Positions 53,708-62,588 of a stretch of DNA of 64,000 nt are shown here, one piece after another; position 1 is the first letter of the stretch; the number at the start of each line of letters is the position of its first letter. The notes under the pieces are model-generated. The model was not told the origin of the DNA, searched no databases, and worked only from the letters and a program-made list of their open reading frames with translations. The translations under genes and the position numbers were made by a program. This stretch comes from Legionella donaldsonii (lineage in GTDB: Bacteria > Pseudomonadota > Gammaproteobacteria > Legionellales > Legionellaceae): NCBI RefSeq assembly GCF_900452385.1, contig NZ_UGOA01000001.1:498501-562500 (forward strand). Direction: 5' to 3'.

Positions 53708-53968
53708 TTATTCAGCAGCAGCGCTCTTCTTGCTATATTCTTTGATTAAGGCACGAACGCGATCAGATAACTGAGCGCCACTATTTTGCCAATGAGTTAA
53801 TTTGTCCATTTCAATCTGCAGGCGAACTTCTTGACCACGCGCAACAGGGTTGAAATAACCAATTCGCTCAATATAGTTACCATCACGACGTCGGCGACTG
53901 TCAGTGACAACCATATTGTAAAAAGGACGCTTCTTTGCGCCAGCTCTTGATAAACGTATAACGACCAT
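53708..53968 (-). CDS. rpsP: 30S ribosomal protein S16
   Basis: The 86-residue protein has [18 protein letters not shown] and IERIGYFNP, the diagnostic S16 start and middle. It is the first gene of the rpsP-rimM-trmD-rplS operon and lies 83 bp downstream of ffh. The operon promoter is probably in that gap, but no clear -35/-10 pair was assigned. Confidence 0.97.
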   Translation of the reverse strand: MVVIRLSRAGAKKRPFYNMVVTDSRRRRDGNYIERIGYFNPVARGQEVRLQIEMDKLTHWQNSGAQLSDRVRALIKEYSKKSAAAE

Positions 53969-54051
53969 TGTTTTCCTCTACTTAGAGTGGTTACGTAAAA
54001 ATGCCGTGTATTGTACGAAAATTAATTCGGCATGGGAAGTGATTACAGGAA

Positions 54052-55428
54052 TTATTTCATATCATCGGGAAACAGCCCCTTTAAACCAGTCATGCCGCCC
54101 ATCCCGCGCATTATTTGTTTCATGCCGCCTGGCTTGGTGAATTTCTTCATCATTTTTTGCATTTGTTCAAATTGTTTCAGCAGACGGTTAACATCCTGAA
54201 TTTGAGTACCTGAACCAGCTGCGATGCGTTTTTTTCGTGAGCCGACAATAATTTTAGGAATACGGCGCTCTTTGGGGGTCATGGAATTTATAATAGCGAC
54301 AGTTTGTGCCATGGCCTTGTCATTGACTTGGCTTATTGCTTGTTGTGGCAATTGACTCATGCCAGGCAATTTACTCATCATACTGGCAATACCACCCATA
54401 TTGTTCATTTGGAGTAGCTGTTGTTTAAAGTCCTCCAAGTCAAACCCTTTTCCTTTTTTAAGCTTTTTGGCCAGTTTTTCGCTGGCTTGCTTATCTGCTT
54501 TACGCTCGACTTCCTCAATCAGGGTAAGAATATCTCCCATACCTAGAATACGTGAGGCTATTCGATCTGGATGAAAAGGTTCTAGCGGATCAATTTTTTC
54601 ACCGCTACCCAAAAATTTGATGGGTTGGCCGGTAATGTGTTTAACCGAAAGTGCTGCTCCTCCGCGGGCATCACCATCTGTTTTGGTGAGAATGACACCG
54701 GTCAAAGGCAAGGCTTCATGGAAGGCTTTGGCTGTATTCGCAGCATCCTGGCCCGTCATGCTATCTACAACGAATAAAGTTTCTACCGGATTGACTGCTT
54801 TATGGAGTGCCTTGATCTCCGCCATCATCTCGGCATCAACATGTAAACGGCCTGCTGTATCAAAAATGACTACATCCATATATTGTTTTTTGGCGCTGTC
54901 CAAAGCTCTTTGGGCAATATCTAAAGGCTGTTGATGTGCTTCTGATGGAAAGAAAGTAACATCAAGTTGAGCAGCTAAAACTTTAAGTTGTTCAATGGCA
55001 GCGGGTCGGTATACGTCCAAACTCACTAACATGACTTTCTTATTTTCTGTTTCTTTTAGGTAGCGGGCTAATTTTGCACTACTGGTTGTTTTACCAGAGC
55101 CTTGCAAGCCTGCCATCAGGAATACTGCAGGAGGTTGGGTTTTAAAATTAAGCTCAGCGCGAGTATCACCTAAAATATGCACTAATTCATCATGAACAAT
55201 TTTAACCAGCGCTTGATCGGGTTTTAAGCTCCCCTGGACTTCCTGACCAAGTGCCTTTTGTTTTACCTGCTCAATAAACTCTTTAATGACAGGTAAGGCC
55301 ACGTCTGCTTCAAGCAACGACATACGCACTTCGCGTAGAGCATGTTGCATATTTTCTGGAGTAAAGCGACTTTGACCGCTAATCGTTTTAAAGGCTTGCG
55401 TTAAGCGTTCGGTTAAATTCTCAAACAT
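54052..55428 (-). CDS. ffh: Signal recognition particle protein Ffh
   Basis: The 458-residue protein has an N-terminal four-helix bundle, the GTPase G domain (G1 GLQGSGKTTSSAKLA, DTAGRLHVD, TKTDGDARGGAALS) and a methionine-rich M domain (MSKLPGMSQ, MMKKFTKPGGMKQIMRGMGGM) that binds signal peptides and the SRP RNA. It targets nascent membrane proteins to FtsY. The 4.5S RNA gene was not found in this window. Confidence 0.97.
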   Translation of the reverse strand: MFENLTERLTQAFKTISGQSRFTPENMQHALREVRMSLLEADVALPVIKEFIEQVKQKALGQEVQGSLKPDQALVKIVHDELVHILGDTRAELNFKTQPPAVFLMAGLQGSGKTTSSAKLARYLKETENKKVMLVSLDVYRPAAIEQLKVLAAQLDVTFFPSEAHQQPLDIAQRALDSAKKQYMDVVIFDTAGRLHVDAEMMAEIKALHKAVNPVETLFVVDSMTGQDAANTAKAFHEALPLTGVILTKTDGDARGGAALSVKHITGQPIKFLGSGEKIDPLEPFHPDRIASRILGMGDILTLIEEVERKADKQASEKLAKKLKKGKGFDLEDFKQQLLQMNNMGGIASMMSKLPGMSQLPQQAISQVNDKAMAQTVAIINSMTPKERRIPKIIVGSRKKRIAAGSGTQIQDVNRLLKQFEQMQKMMKKFTKPGGMKQIMRGMGGMTGLKGLFPDDMK

Positions 55429-55626
55429 GGTAATTACCTAATGCAAAAATTCTAACTATAGCACAGTGGCCAGGTTGCCAAAACTTTTATTGGCCAGGAA
55501 AGGCAGGATTGATTAATAAATTAGTCTCTTACTAATTTTTTTCATGCTTTTTAAGGGAATTGGCTATAGATCTTGTCTTTTTGATATGATGAACTAATTT
55601 TCTTTGCAATTACTTGGGGATATGTA

Positions 55627-56898
55627 GTGCATTTTTCTTTTTCTTTACCCACGCTTCTAATTGCTTTAGTGCTGCTGGTTTTATTATCAGCTTTTTTTTC
55701 TGGTGCAGAAATTGGCATGATGTCTTTAAACCGTTACCGTTTGCGCCATTTAGTCAAAAAAAATGATAAACAGGCTATACGTGTTAACCAAATGCTGGCT
55801 CGCCCCGACAAACTACTTAGTGTCGTGTTAATTGGTAATACGTTGGCGAATATAGTCGCCTCAACGCTAGCAACGCTTGTTGGCCAGCGTTTATATGGGG
55901 ATGCTGGTGTAGCCATAGCGACTCTGATCCTAACATTGGTCATTCTCGTGTTTTCTGAAATGACGCCCAAGACCTTGGCCGCTTTGCATCCACAACAGGT
56001 TGCTTTTACTTCGTCTTTTCCGTTGCAAATTTTGCAAATTATTCTTGCTCCTTTGGTTCAAACAATCACATGGATCACCAATACTATTTTGCGTTTATTT
56101 GGCGTCACCCTTGATAAGGTACAAAAAGAAGCTTTATCCGGAGAGGAATTACGTTCAGTAGTCCATGAGGCAGGGGGGCTTTTACCTGTTGAGCATAAAA
56201 GTATGTTGATCAGTTTGCTTGATTTGGAGCAAGCAACTGTTGAAGACATCATGATTCCGACAGCGGATATTATTGGTCTTGATTTGGAGCAATCCTGGCA
56301 TGACTTACTTGAGCAGTTAGAAACGGCACAGCATACCCGGCTTCCTCTTTATCGCGATACGATTGATAATCTGGTCGGTATGGTCCATGTGCGAAGTGTA
56401 CTGAATTTGGCTTTAGAAGAACGTCTTGATATGGATAATTTATTAAAAATCGCCGATGCGCCTTATTTTATTCCAGAAGCAACCCCTCTTAATGTGCAGA
56501 TTTTAAATTTCCAGAAAATGAAAAAACGCAGTTGTTTTGTGGTGGATGAATATGGTGAATTGTTGGGGTTGGTGACAATGGAGGATATTCTTGAGGAAGT
56601 CGTTGGCGAATTTACAACTGATATTGCAGCCTTGAGCAAGGACATTACCCAGCAAGAGGATGGGTCTGTTATTGTTGATGCCAGTATTACTTTACGCCAT
56701 TTAAAGCGCTTACTGAACTGGCAGTTACCTTCCTTGGGACCGCGCACGTTGAGTGGTTTAATCATTGAGCATTTGGGCTATATCCCTCCACCGGATTGTT
56801 GTCTGCAAATCGAGAGTTTTCAAATTGAAATACTCATGGTCAGCGATAATATGATTAAAACAGTGCGTATGCTTAAGGTGAATAAGAAGAGGAAATAA
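55627..56898 (+). CDS. CorB/CNNM-family membrane protein (DUF21-CBS-CorC_HlyC)
   Basis: The 423-residue protein has a DUF21 membrane domain with about four helices (LLSAFFSGAEIGMMSLNRYRLRHL signature), two CBS domains (about 185-330, EDIMIPTADIIGLDLE and MVHVRSVLNL) and a C-terminal CorC/HlyC domain. CorB-type proteins act in Mg2+/Co2+ efflux at the inner membrane. The start is GTG at 55627 with GGGGA upstream. It is transcribed divergently from ffh. Confidence 0.88.
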   Translation: MHFSFSLPTLLIALVLLVLLSAFFSGAEIGMMSLNRYRLRHLVKKNDKQAIRVNQMLARPDKLLSVVLIGNTLANIVASTLATLVGQRLYGDAGVAIATLILTLVILVFSEMTPKTLAALHPQQVAFTSSFPLQILQIILAPLVQTITWITNTILRLFGVTLDKVQKEALSGEELRSVVHEAGGLLPVEHKSMLISLLDLEQATVEDIMIPTADIIGLDLEQSWHDLLEQLETAQHTRLPLYRDTIDNLVGMVHVRSVLNLALEERLDMDNLLKIADAPYFIPEATPLNVQILNFQKMKKRSCFVVDEYGELLGLVTMEDILEEVVGEFTTDIAALSKDITQQEDGSVIVDASITLRHLKRLLNWQLPSLGPRTLSGLIIEHLGYIPPPDCCLQIESFQIEILMVSDNMIKTVRMLKVNKKRK

Positions 56899-56903
56899 TA
56901 GGG

Positions 56904-57042
56904 CAGGTTACATTTCTACTATCTTGGAGCTTATGGTGCGATTTTCTGCGCTTCGCTGCTCACATACTGGTGCGTATGCTCTGCTGCGATGCTTGAATAT
57001 CGCACCATAAGCACTCAAGCATAGCGAAATGTAAACAGCCTG
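56904..57042. repeat. Large imperfect palindrome, possible mobile intergenic element
   Basis: GCTTATGGTGCGAT (56929-56942) and ATCGCACCATAAGC (56999-57012) are perfect 14-bp inverted arms. Outer arms CAGGTTACATTTC and GAAATGTAA...CCTG extend the symmetry to about 139 bp. The 56-bp centre has GCGCTTCGCTGCTC and CTGCTGCGATGC. It lies between convergent genes and may be a MITE-like repeat or a terminator pair. Confidence 0.65.
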
Positions 57043-57049
57043 ACGTTAG

Positions 57050-57772
57050 TTATTTTATTTCTTCGTTTTCTTTGACAGCTAATACCCGTGCAGTAAATAA
57101 ATAACCGCCATTTCTAATGGTTTTAATCAGGGCTGGTTTTTTGGCGTTGGGTTCAATTTTTTGCCTTAAGCGGCTAATTTGGACATCAATGCGCCGATCA
57201 AAAGGGGTCAAATCCGTATTTTTTGTGAGTTGAAGTAAAAATTCGCGGCCTAAAACACGTTGTGGTTGTCGTACAAAAGCCAGCAACAATTCATACTCAC
57301 CTACGCTCAGTGGTAACTCTTGATTTTTATTATCAAAGAGTTGCCGTGAAGCGGGATAAAGTCGCCAGTTGGCAAAAAGAAAAACATTTTTTTCAGACTC
57401 TGCTTCTTGCGAAGAGCGTTGTACTCGTCTACTAATGGCAGAAATCCGGGCATGGAGTTCACGAGGATGAATGGGTTTGATCAAAAAGTCATCGGCACCG
57501 GCCTCTAGCATGCGCACACATATATTTTCGTTTGCTTGTTCGCTAATAATAATTAAAGGCACCTGAAAACGATGATATAAATTATCGATCTGGGCTGGAT
57601 CTTCTTGAATAAGAGCCCAATTGATTAGCAATGCCTCAGGTTGACTAATATTCCCACTGAGTTGTGAGAGATCAGTTTGTTGTTCAATCTGATAATCAAA
57701 TTTAGCAAAATATTCTAAAAGACGCCCATCTGGTGGAGCATTATCAATGATGAGCAGATATTTGCGATGCAT
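57050..57772 (-). CDS. OmpR-family response regulator with atypical receiver
   Basis: The 240-residue protein has an N-terminal receiver-like domain (about 5-120) and a winged-helix DNA-binding domain (about 135-230, VGEYELLLAFVRQPQRVLGRE, DRRIDVQISRLRQKIEP, IKTIRNGGYLF). The receiver keeps the acidic start (IIDNAPPD) and the final lysine (FLIKPIHP), but where the phosphoacceptor Asp should lie it reads LLINWALIQ. It may therefore not be phosphorylated. GGAG lies eight bases before the ATG. No kinase is adjacent. Confidence 0.9.
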   Translation of the reverse strand: MHRKYLLIIDNAPPDGRLLEYFAKFDYQIEQQTDLSQLSGNISQPEALLINWALIQEDPAQIDNLYHRFQVPLIIISEQANENICVRMLEAGADDFLIKPIHPRELHARISAISRRVQRSSQEAESEKNVFLFANWRLYPASRQLFDNKNQELPLSVGEYELLLAFVRQPQRVLGREFLLQLTKNTDLTPFDRRIDVQISRLRQKIEPNAKKPALIKTIRNGGYLFTARVLAVKENEEIK

Positions 57773-57927
57773 GAATCATTCTCCGTCATGAATGCAAATC
57801 AATTCTATACTTGGCAGGATTATATACTGTTTATTATCAAATTTGTGATTTTTTAGTTGATTGCCTTTATTTTAATTGCAAGAATTTTTTTCCTCTGGCT
57901 ATAACTATCACGCCTTCTGTTGTTTTC

Positions 57928-57953
57928 AACAGTCATTGCTAGTAATCACTGTT
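57928..57953. promoter_or_regulatory. Imperfect 26-bp palindrome, candidate operator
   Basis: AACAGT-C-ATT and AAT-C-ACTGTT form a symmetric element around GCTAGT. It lies in the divergent region between the response-regulator gene and the lipoprotein gene, so it could be the regulator's own site. Confidence 0.4.
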
Positions 57954-58027
57954 TCTAATTTGTAGAATAGAGCGCGTTTGTATACAGCGAATACTCATTA
58001 TCAAATTTATAGCTTGAGGGGAAAAGC

Positions 58028-58399
58028 ATGAATAAAATTATTGGCTTGTGTGGTTTAATAGTCTCTTTATTGTTGAGCAGCTGCTCGAAGGACATCGCGC
58101 CTGGTGATTACGATGTCAGTGAGGTTGGACGGTTAAAGAAAGTTGCTTCTGGTACAATCATTTCAAAACGGGCTGTTAAGTTTCATAGCAGAGATACTGC
58201 GAATAAAAAAACGGAGAAAGCACCTGGCAGTGAATACATTGATGGTGGCCGTGGCTATGTTTACGTGATTAAATTAAATAGTGGCGCCATTGTTTCTGTA
58301 GCTCAGGCAGAAGACTTAAACCTAAAAGTAAAACAACATGTTCTAGTTGTTTATGGTAAGAATACACGCGTACTGCCAGATAGCGGCACCGATAGTTAA
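58028..58399 (+). CDS. Outer-membrane lipoprotein (SlyB/Pcp-like)
   Basis: The 123-residue protein has a type II signal peptide with lipobox LLSSC (Cys about residue 19). The mature part has DYDVSEVGRLKKVASGTIISKRAVKF, characteristic of SlyB/PcpA-type lipoproteins, and YVIKLNSGAIVSVAQAEDLNLKVKQHVLVVYG, the C-terminal beta part, but it lacks the glycine zipper. It is probably attached to the outer membrane with a structural role. GAGGGG precedes the ATG. Confidence 0.82.
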   Translation: MNKIIGLCGLIVSLLLSSCSKDIAPGDYDVSEVGRLKKVASGTIISKRAVKFHSRDTANKKTEKAPGSEYIDGGRGYVYVIKLNSGAIVSVAQAEDLNLKVKQHVLVVYGKNTRVLPDSGTDS

Positions 58400-58418
58400 T
58401 TTTAGGGACTACAGCTGC

Positions 58419-58444
58419 CGAGAGGTATTTTGATGTACCTCTCG
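58419..58444 (+). terminator. Hairpin after the lipoprotein gene
   Basis: CGAGAGGTA pairs exactly with TACCTCTCG around TTTTGATG, about 20 bp after the stop. There is no strong T-run. The remaining DNA to 58734 shows no gene or repeat. Confidence 0.5.
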
Positions 58445-58734
58445 CTTACTAATTCTGGAATGATTTAAAGATAATCGTTTGTATTCGGGGCAGCTGTCAT
58501 TTACCGACTCAATGAATCAATTACTTTGCTAAGGTGGTTGGGTAATCTTCAAGCGTGATTGAGTTGGCAGCACTATTAATTCGGTTTGTTCTCGCTAAAT
58601 AAAAAATTCGATAAGATGACCTCGAAGTAGATGCATTAATTGTCCCGTTAGCCATGTGAATGAATTTTTTTCTTGTGGGCGTTAGGTTTGCATTGCTCTA
58701 AGACTGATGAAGGTCAGGAATAGGCCTCATTTAT

Positions 58735-60813
58735 TTAGTTGATATCCAATAGATTTGGTTTAAGTTTTGATTTTGGATAAGAGGCGAGCTCATTTTTATA
58801 AAATTGCAGGAGCTGTTTTAACATTTCTGGAGCAGGAGAGGTTTGGGCAAATGATGAATCCAGGCTATCAGTCCATTTATCATCGCTTAGACGTAAAATC
58901 ACAGTAATATATTGGAAGTCATCCGGGTATAAAGCAACAATCCAGTCATCATCAAGAATTGCGTATAGCTTCAGGGCATCTAATATGGCCAGTTTATCTT
59001 TACGTATTTGCAATTGCCCATTTTCTGGATTAACTCTATACAATAGTTTTCCTAATTTTCTGGCTTTTTCTCTTGAGACAATCTGATTAGGTAGTTCACC
59101 ACTTTCCAGCATAAATACACGGTTATCAGGAGGCAGTTCGTGGTGAGTAAGCGCATTGAGTAATGAAATGCCATCAAAATTTTTCTTTAAAGGCAAATTT
59201 AAGAAGCTATAGATTGTTGGGGCTATATCAATCAAAGCCACCCGCCTGTCTATTTTGCCGGGAACAGTTATTAACTGTCCCTGATTAAAAATTTTAAAAC
59301 CCAGCAGACAAAAAAATTGTGCCGGGCTAAGTAAATCTGAACCGTGTCCTGCACTCATTTCTAATGTTGTGGAAGTCTTGCGCTTGAAATAATCGCTTAA
59401 TTTGTTTTCTTGCTTACCTTGATAGTTTGCGAGAGTAAGAGGGCGTGATCCTGGTTCGTAGAGGGCTTCCCCATGATCGCTGAGAACAATGATCAAACTA
59501 TTTTGTAACAGATCAGCCTGTTGTAATGCAGTCAAGAACTTACCAATTTGTTCGTCTGCTTTATAAACGGCGTCTAGATACAGTTGTCCCCGTTCTTGCA
59601 CAGAGTATTCATTTTTTACTTGGGCAGGGGAAGAAGCTGCCCAGGCGTAGGGCCAGTGAGGCAAGGTAAAGTGCACTGCCATAAAAAGAGGTGTTTGTGG
59701 GTTATGCTGTTTTATGAATTGATGTAGGACTCTATCAAAAGTACTCGGGTAATAAGAAAAATGACTGGAACGGTTAAGGTAATTATAAGGAAACAACCAG
59801 TGACTGATAGGAAGATTAATCAGTAAGTTACTTAAAGGAAAATCATTAAAAGTGCCTAAGAGCACATCATTGACACCCAGTTTAGGCCCTATCACTTTTT
59901 CAAAACCAAAATCGTTACTGATACTGCTAAACCGTCTATCATCAGTGGCAAAAACGGTTTGATAACCCAGGCTCTGCATAGTCCAGACAATGCTTTCCTT
60001 GCTTTTTACAAGGTCCGCTGGCATCAAATTATAACGGGCCTGGTGGTGCAGGGGATACATCCCTGTCAGGATACTTGCCCAGGCCGAATAGGTACGCGCC
60101 AGAGGGCTAACAGTTTCCTTGAATACGATACTCTGTTGTATAAATTGATCGAGATTGGGTGTATTGTGAGCACTCACTCGTTCAGGACTTAACGAATCAA
60201 TACCAATCAGAAAAATATTCGGTGTGTTGGACGCAATCCCGTCGTGCTTTATTTGAGCTTTTTCATAACCAAGAAAAAATAATGTGCTTACACAAACTAG
60301 AAAAATACAGATGAAAATTATAGGGCGACGATGCCAAGCTTGCCATAAAGTATTTAAAATCAACAGGCCCAGTATCAGCAACGATAGGTAAAAGGTCATT
60401 TTGAGTAAAAGTGGCGGTAGCCCGGGTAAAAATAAACGACTGAAAGCGCTTAAAGGAAAGAAATAGCAATTAGCCGTCAGCAGGGCAGTCAGTGAGAGGC
60501 AAAAAACAATCACTTGCCAGCGCTCAAGCGCTTTTTTTGTGGGTAGATATTCTGCGATTCCCCAGAGCATGGCAGTTTGTAGGAGAGTTAAGAGCACATA
60601 AAGCAGAACTTGAATGATAAGCGCTGTTGCCAACTCGATATAAACACTGATAGGCAAGGGAATAGCTTTTAGAAAACTGCCTCCCTGGGCAAGGATATAA
60701 GCGAATTGTAAAACTAAAAAAACTAAATTGAATAAGGCGAAATTGGTACAGTAATCGCCTATACCCTCTCTTCTTTTCACGGCTGTGTGACTACTGTACT
60801 GTTTAGGTGCCAA
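58735..60813 (-). CDS. Sulfatase-superfamily membrane protein (YejM-like/phosphoethanolamine-transferase fold)
   Basis: The 692-residue protein has five hydrophobic helices in the first ~200 residues and a periplasmic alkaline-phosphatase-fold domain: NIFLIGIDSLSPERVS, then the nucleophile region SPLARTYSAWASILTG (Thr/Ser rather than formylglycine Cys), TLPHWPY and LIIVLSDHGEALYEPG, with the DHG metal ligands. This layout matches YejM/PbgA- and EptA-like proteins of the inner membrane acting on lipid or lipopolysaccharide. The substrate is not assigned. Its start overlaps the DUF547 gene by 37 bases, so it is probably coupled to it. Confidence 0.85.
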   Translation of the reverse strand: MAPKQYSSHTAVKRREGIGDYCTNFALFNLVFLVLQFAYILAQGGSFLKAIPLPISVYIELATALIIQVLLYVLLTLLQTAMLWGIAEYLPTKKALERWQVIVFCLSLTALLTANCYFFPLSAFSRLFLPGLPPLLLKMTFYLSLLILGLLILNTLWQAWHRRPIIFICIFLVCVSTLFFLGYEKAQIKHDGIASNTPNIFLIGIDSLSPERVSAHNTPNLDQFIQQSIVFKETVSPLARTYSAWASILTGMYPLHHQARYNLMPADLVKSKESIVWTMQSLGYQTVFATDDRRFSSISNDFGFEKVIGPKLGVNDVLLGTFNDFPLSNLLINLPISHWLFPYNYLNRSSHFSYYPSTFDRVLHQFIKQHNPQTPLFMAVHFTLPHWPYAWAASSPAQVKNEYSVQERGQLYLDAVYKADEQIGKFLTALQQADLLQNSLIIVLSDHGEALYEPGSRPLTLANYQGKQENKLSDYFKRKTSTTLEMSAGHGSDLLSPAQFFCLLGFKIFNQGQLITVPGKIDRRVALIDIAPTIYSFLNLPLKKNFDGISLLNALTHHELPPDNRVFMLESGELPNQIVSREKARKLGKLLYRVNPENGQLQIRKDKLAILDALKLYAILDDDWIVALYPDDFQYITVILRLSDDKWTDSLDSSFAQTSPAPEMLKQLLQFYKNELASYPKSKLKPNLLDIN

Positions 60814-61625
60814 TTATAAACGTAACCATTGATCGTATTGATATGCTTAAGTTGGCTCAGTAGTGGTTCTTTGGCAAATTGTTTAATATGATTGATCACA
60901 TCACGTTTTGTGCCACCGAAGTCTTCATTAAACCAATCATAGATCTTGGATACAATGAGCTTACCTTCAATAACCTGTACGCCTCGGAGTGAATTAATGT
61001 AGCCTCTGGCTGCCTCATTTAATTCTTGCTCAATTGTGGCACCATGATAGGCTTGCTTATTTAGATTGGCAGAGCCTATTGCTGCATTATTTATTGCATA
61101 GAGGGTTCTTGGATCATTCCAGATAGGGCGAATAATACGGTTTTGTATTTCATCAAGTGACAAAGGGGTATGATTGATCGTGATTAGCTTGGCTCCCCAA
61201 GGACCGATACTAAATAAACCGGGTGAAATATTGATTTCTTCGATACTTCCTACAGGATAGTAGTCCGCTACGATTTGGATAGTAAGGGCATTGTAGAGAT
61301 TGAGCCAAAAAGCAAGTTGCTCATTTCGGTTATAGGCATCAATATCGATTTTAGCCATTTTTTCAATATAGGATTTTAGTAAATCGTAATCCGCTTCAGT
61401 GAGATTAGGATAGTCAACCAGATTAATGCCTTCTTCGTTGGTAATAATTCGTTTACTCAAAAATGTTTGCCAATCGTCATGTGCAATTGTTTCTGTTGAT
61501 AAAGGGTTATTTACTTCCCAAATTGGCCAAAGGTTTTTGTGAAAAGTAGCGCTCATTCCATTGTTCATCAGGAATAAACAGACTAGCAGGCTAAAAACTT
61601 GTGTAAACGGCTTGATCTTAAACAT
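60777..61625 (-). CDS. DUF547 exported protein
   Basis: The 282-residue protein has a signal peptide (VFSLLVCLFLMNNGMSA). The mature protein has the DUF547 features: AFWLNLYNALTIQIVADYYP, PWGAKLITINHTPLSLDEIQNRIIRPI and DPRTLYAINNAAIGSANL. Homologues have a cysteine-peptidase-like fold, but no activity is proven. The start overlaps recR by eight bases. It is part of the dnaX-ebfC-recR transcript. Confidence 0.9.
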   Translation of the reverse strand: MFKIKPFTQVFSLLVCLFLMNNGMSATFHKNLWPIWEVNNPLSTETIAHDDWQTFLSKRIITNEEGINLVDYPNLTEADYDLLKSYIEKMAKIDIDAYNRNEQLAFWLNLYNALTIQIVADYYPVGSIEEINISPGLFSIGPWGAKLITINHTPLSLDEIQNRIIRPIWNDPRTLYAINNAAIGSANLNKQAYHGATIEQELNEAARGYINSLRGVQVIEGKLIVSKIYDWFNEDFGGTKRDVINHIKQFAKEPLLSQLKHINTINGYVYNWHLNSTVVTQP

Positions 61626-62211
61626 TCACTCTGGCCCGATTTCTAAGTGCGCTACCGATGGTATTGCCGTCCAAAAACTCTAACTCGCCTCCAGAGGGGA
61701 TCCCATGAGCTAATTGGCTCACCTGGACTGGGTGATCGCGCAGTAATTCGTGTATAAAATGAACGGTTGTCTGGCCTTCTATGGTGGGGCTTAAAGCAAG
61801 AATGACTTCTTTGATTTCTTCTTTAACAACCAATTCGCGCAATTTGGGTAATCCTATGTCATCTGGCCCCATGCCATCAAGGGGAGAAATTCTTCCCATC
61901 AGTACATAGTAACTGCCAGTAAACGCATTGCTTTGTTCAACTGCGAGCACATCAGCAGGATTTTCTACTATGCAGAGTGTCTTCAGATCCCTTGCGGGGT
62001 TTTGACAGAGTTTACAAAAATCCTGTTCGGTATAATTATTACAACGCTTACAATGATGGATAATATTCATTGCTTCTTCTAAGCAGGAAGCAAGGTGCAA
62101 GCCGCGCTGGCGTTGATGTTGCAATAAATGAAACACCATGCGCTGCGCGGATTTCGGTCCAACTCCGGGCAGACAACGCAAAGCGTCCACTAGGCGGCTT
62201 AGTGTGTCCAT
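61618..62211 (-). CDS. recR: Recombination mediator RecR
   Basis: The 197-residue protein has the helix-hairpin-helix LRCLPGVGPKSAQRMVFHLL, a four-cysteine zinc finger (CKRCNNYTEQDFCKLC) and a Toprim domain (LCIVENPADVLAVEQ). With RecO and RecF it loads RecA at gapped DNA. Eight bases separate it from ebfC. Confidence 0.97.
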   Translation of the reverse strand: MDTLSRLVDALRCLPGVGPKSAQRMVFHLLQHQRQRGLHLASCLEEAMNIIHHCKRCNNYTEQDFCKLCQNPARDLKTLCIVENPADVLAVEQSNAFTGSYYVLMGRISPLDGMGPDDIGLPKLRELVVKEEIKEVILALSPTIEGQTTVHFIHELLRDHPVQVSQLAHGIPSGGELEFLDGNTIGSALRNRARVNV

Positions 62212-62219
62212 TATCCCTC

Positions 62220-62558
62220 TTATTCCTTATCTTCTTCCTTCAGGAAGTCAGTAGGAATATTGAGTCCTGCAGTTAACTGACTAATTTTTTCTTTCGATGC
62301 TTTTTCTACTTTTCGCACTGCATCATTAATCGCTGCTGCAACTAAATCTTCCATCATTTCAACCTCTTCGTCCATTAATGAAGGATTGATTTTGACTTCA
62401 GTAACATCATGACGGCCATTCATTTTTACTTTGATCATGCCACCACCTGCTTCACCATCAACGAGCAACTGACTCAGTTGTTGTTGGGCTTCTTGCATAC
62501 GTTGCTGCATTTTTTGGGCTTCTTTCATCAAGTTGCCAAGATTTTGATTAATATCCAT
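62220..62558 (-). CDS. ebfC: YbaB/EbfC nucleoid-associated protein
   Basis: The 112-residue protein has [46 protein letters not shown] and a helical C terminus, diagnostic of the YbaB/EbfC DNA-binding dimer. It lies between dnaX and recR as in most Gammaproteobacteria. Confidence 0.96.
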   Translation of the reverse strand: MDINQNLGNLMKEAQKMQQRMQEAQQQLSQLLVDGEAGGGMIKVKMNGRHDVTEVKINPSLMDEEVEMMEDLVAAAINDAVRKVEKASKEKISQLTAGLNIPTDFLKEEDKE

Positions 62559-62588
62559 CTCTATTCTCTCGCTAGTTAAATGTAATAA

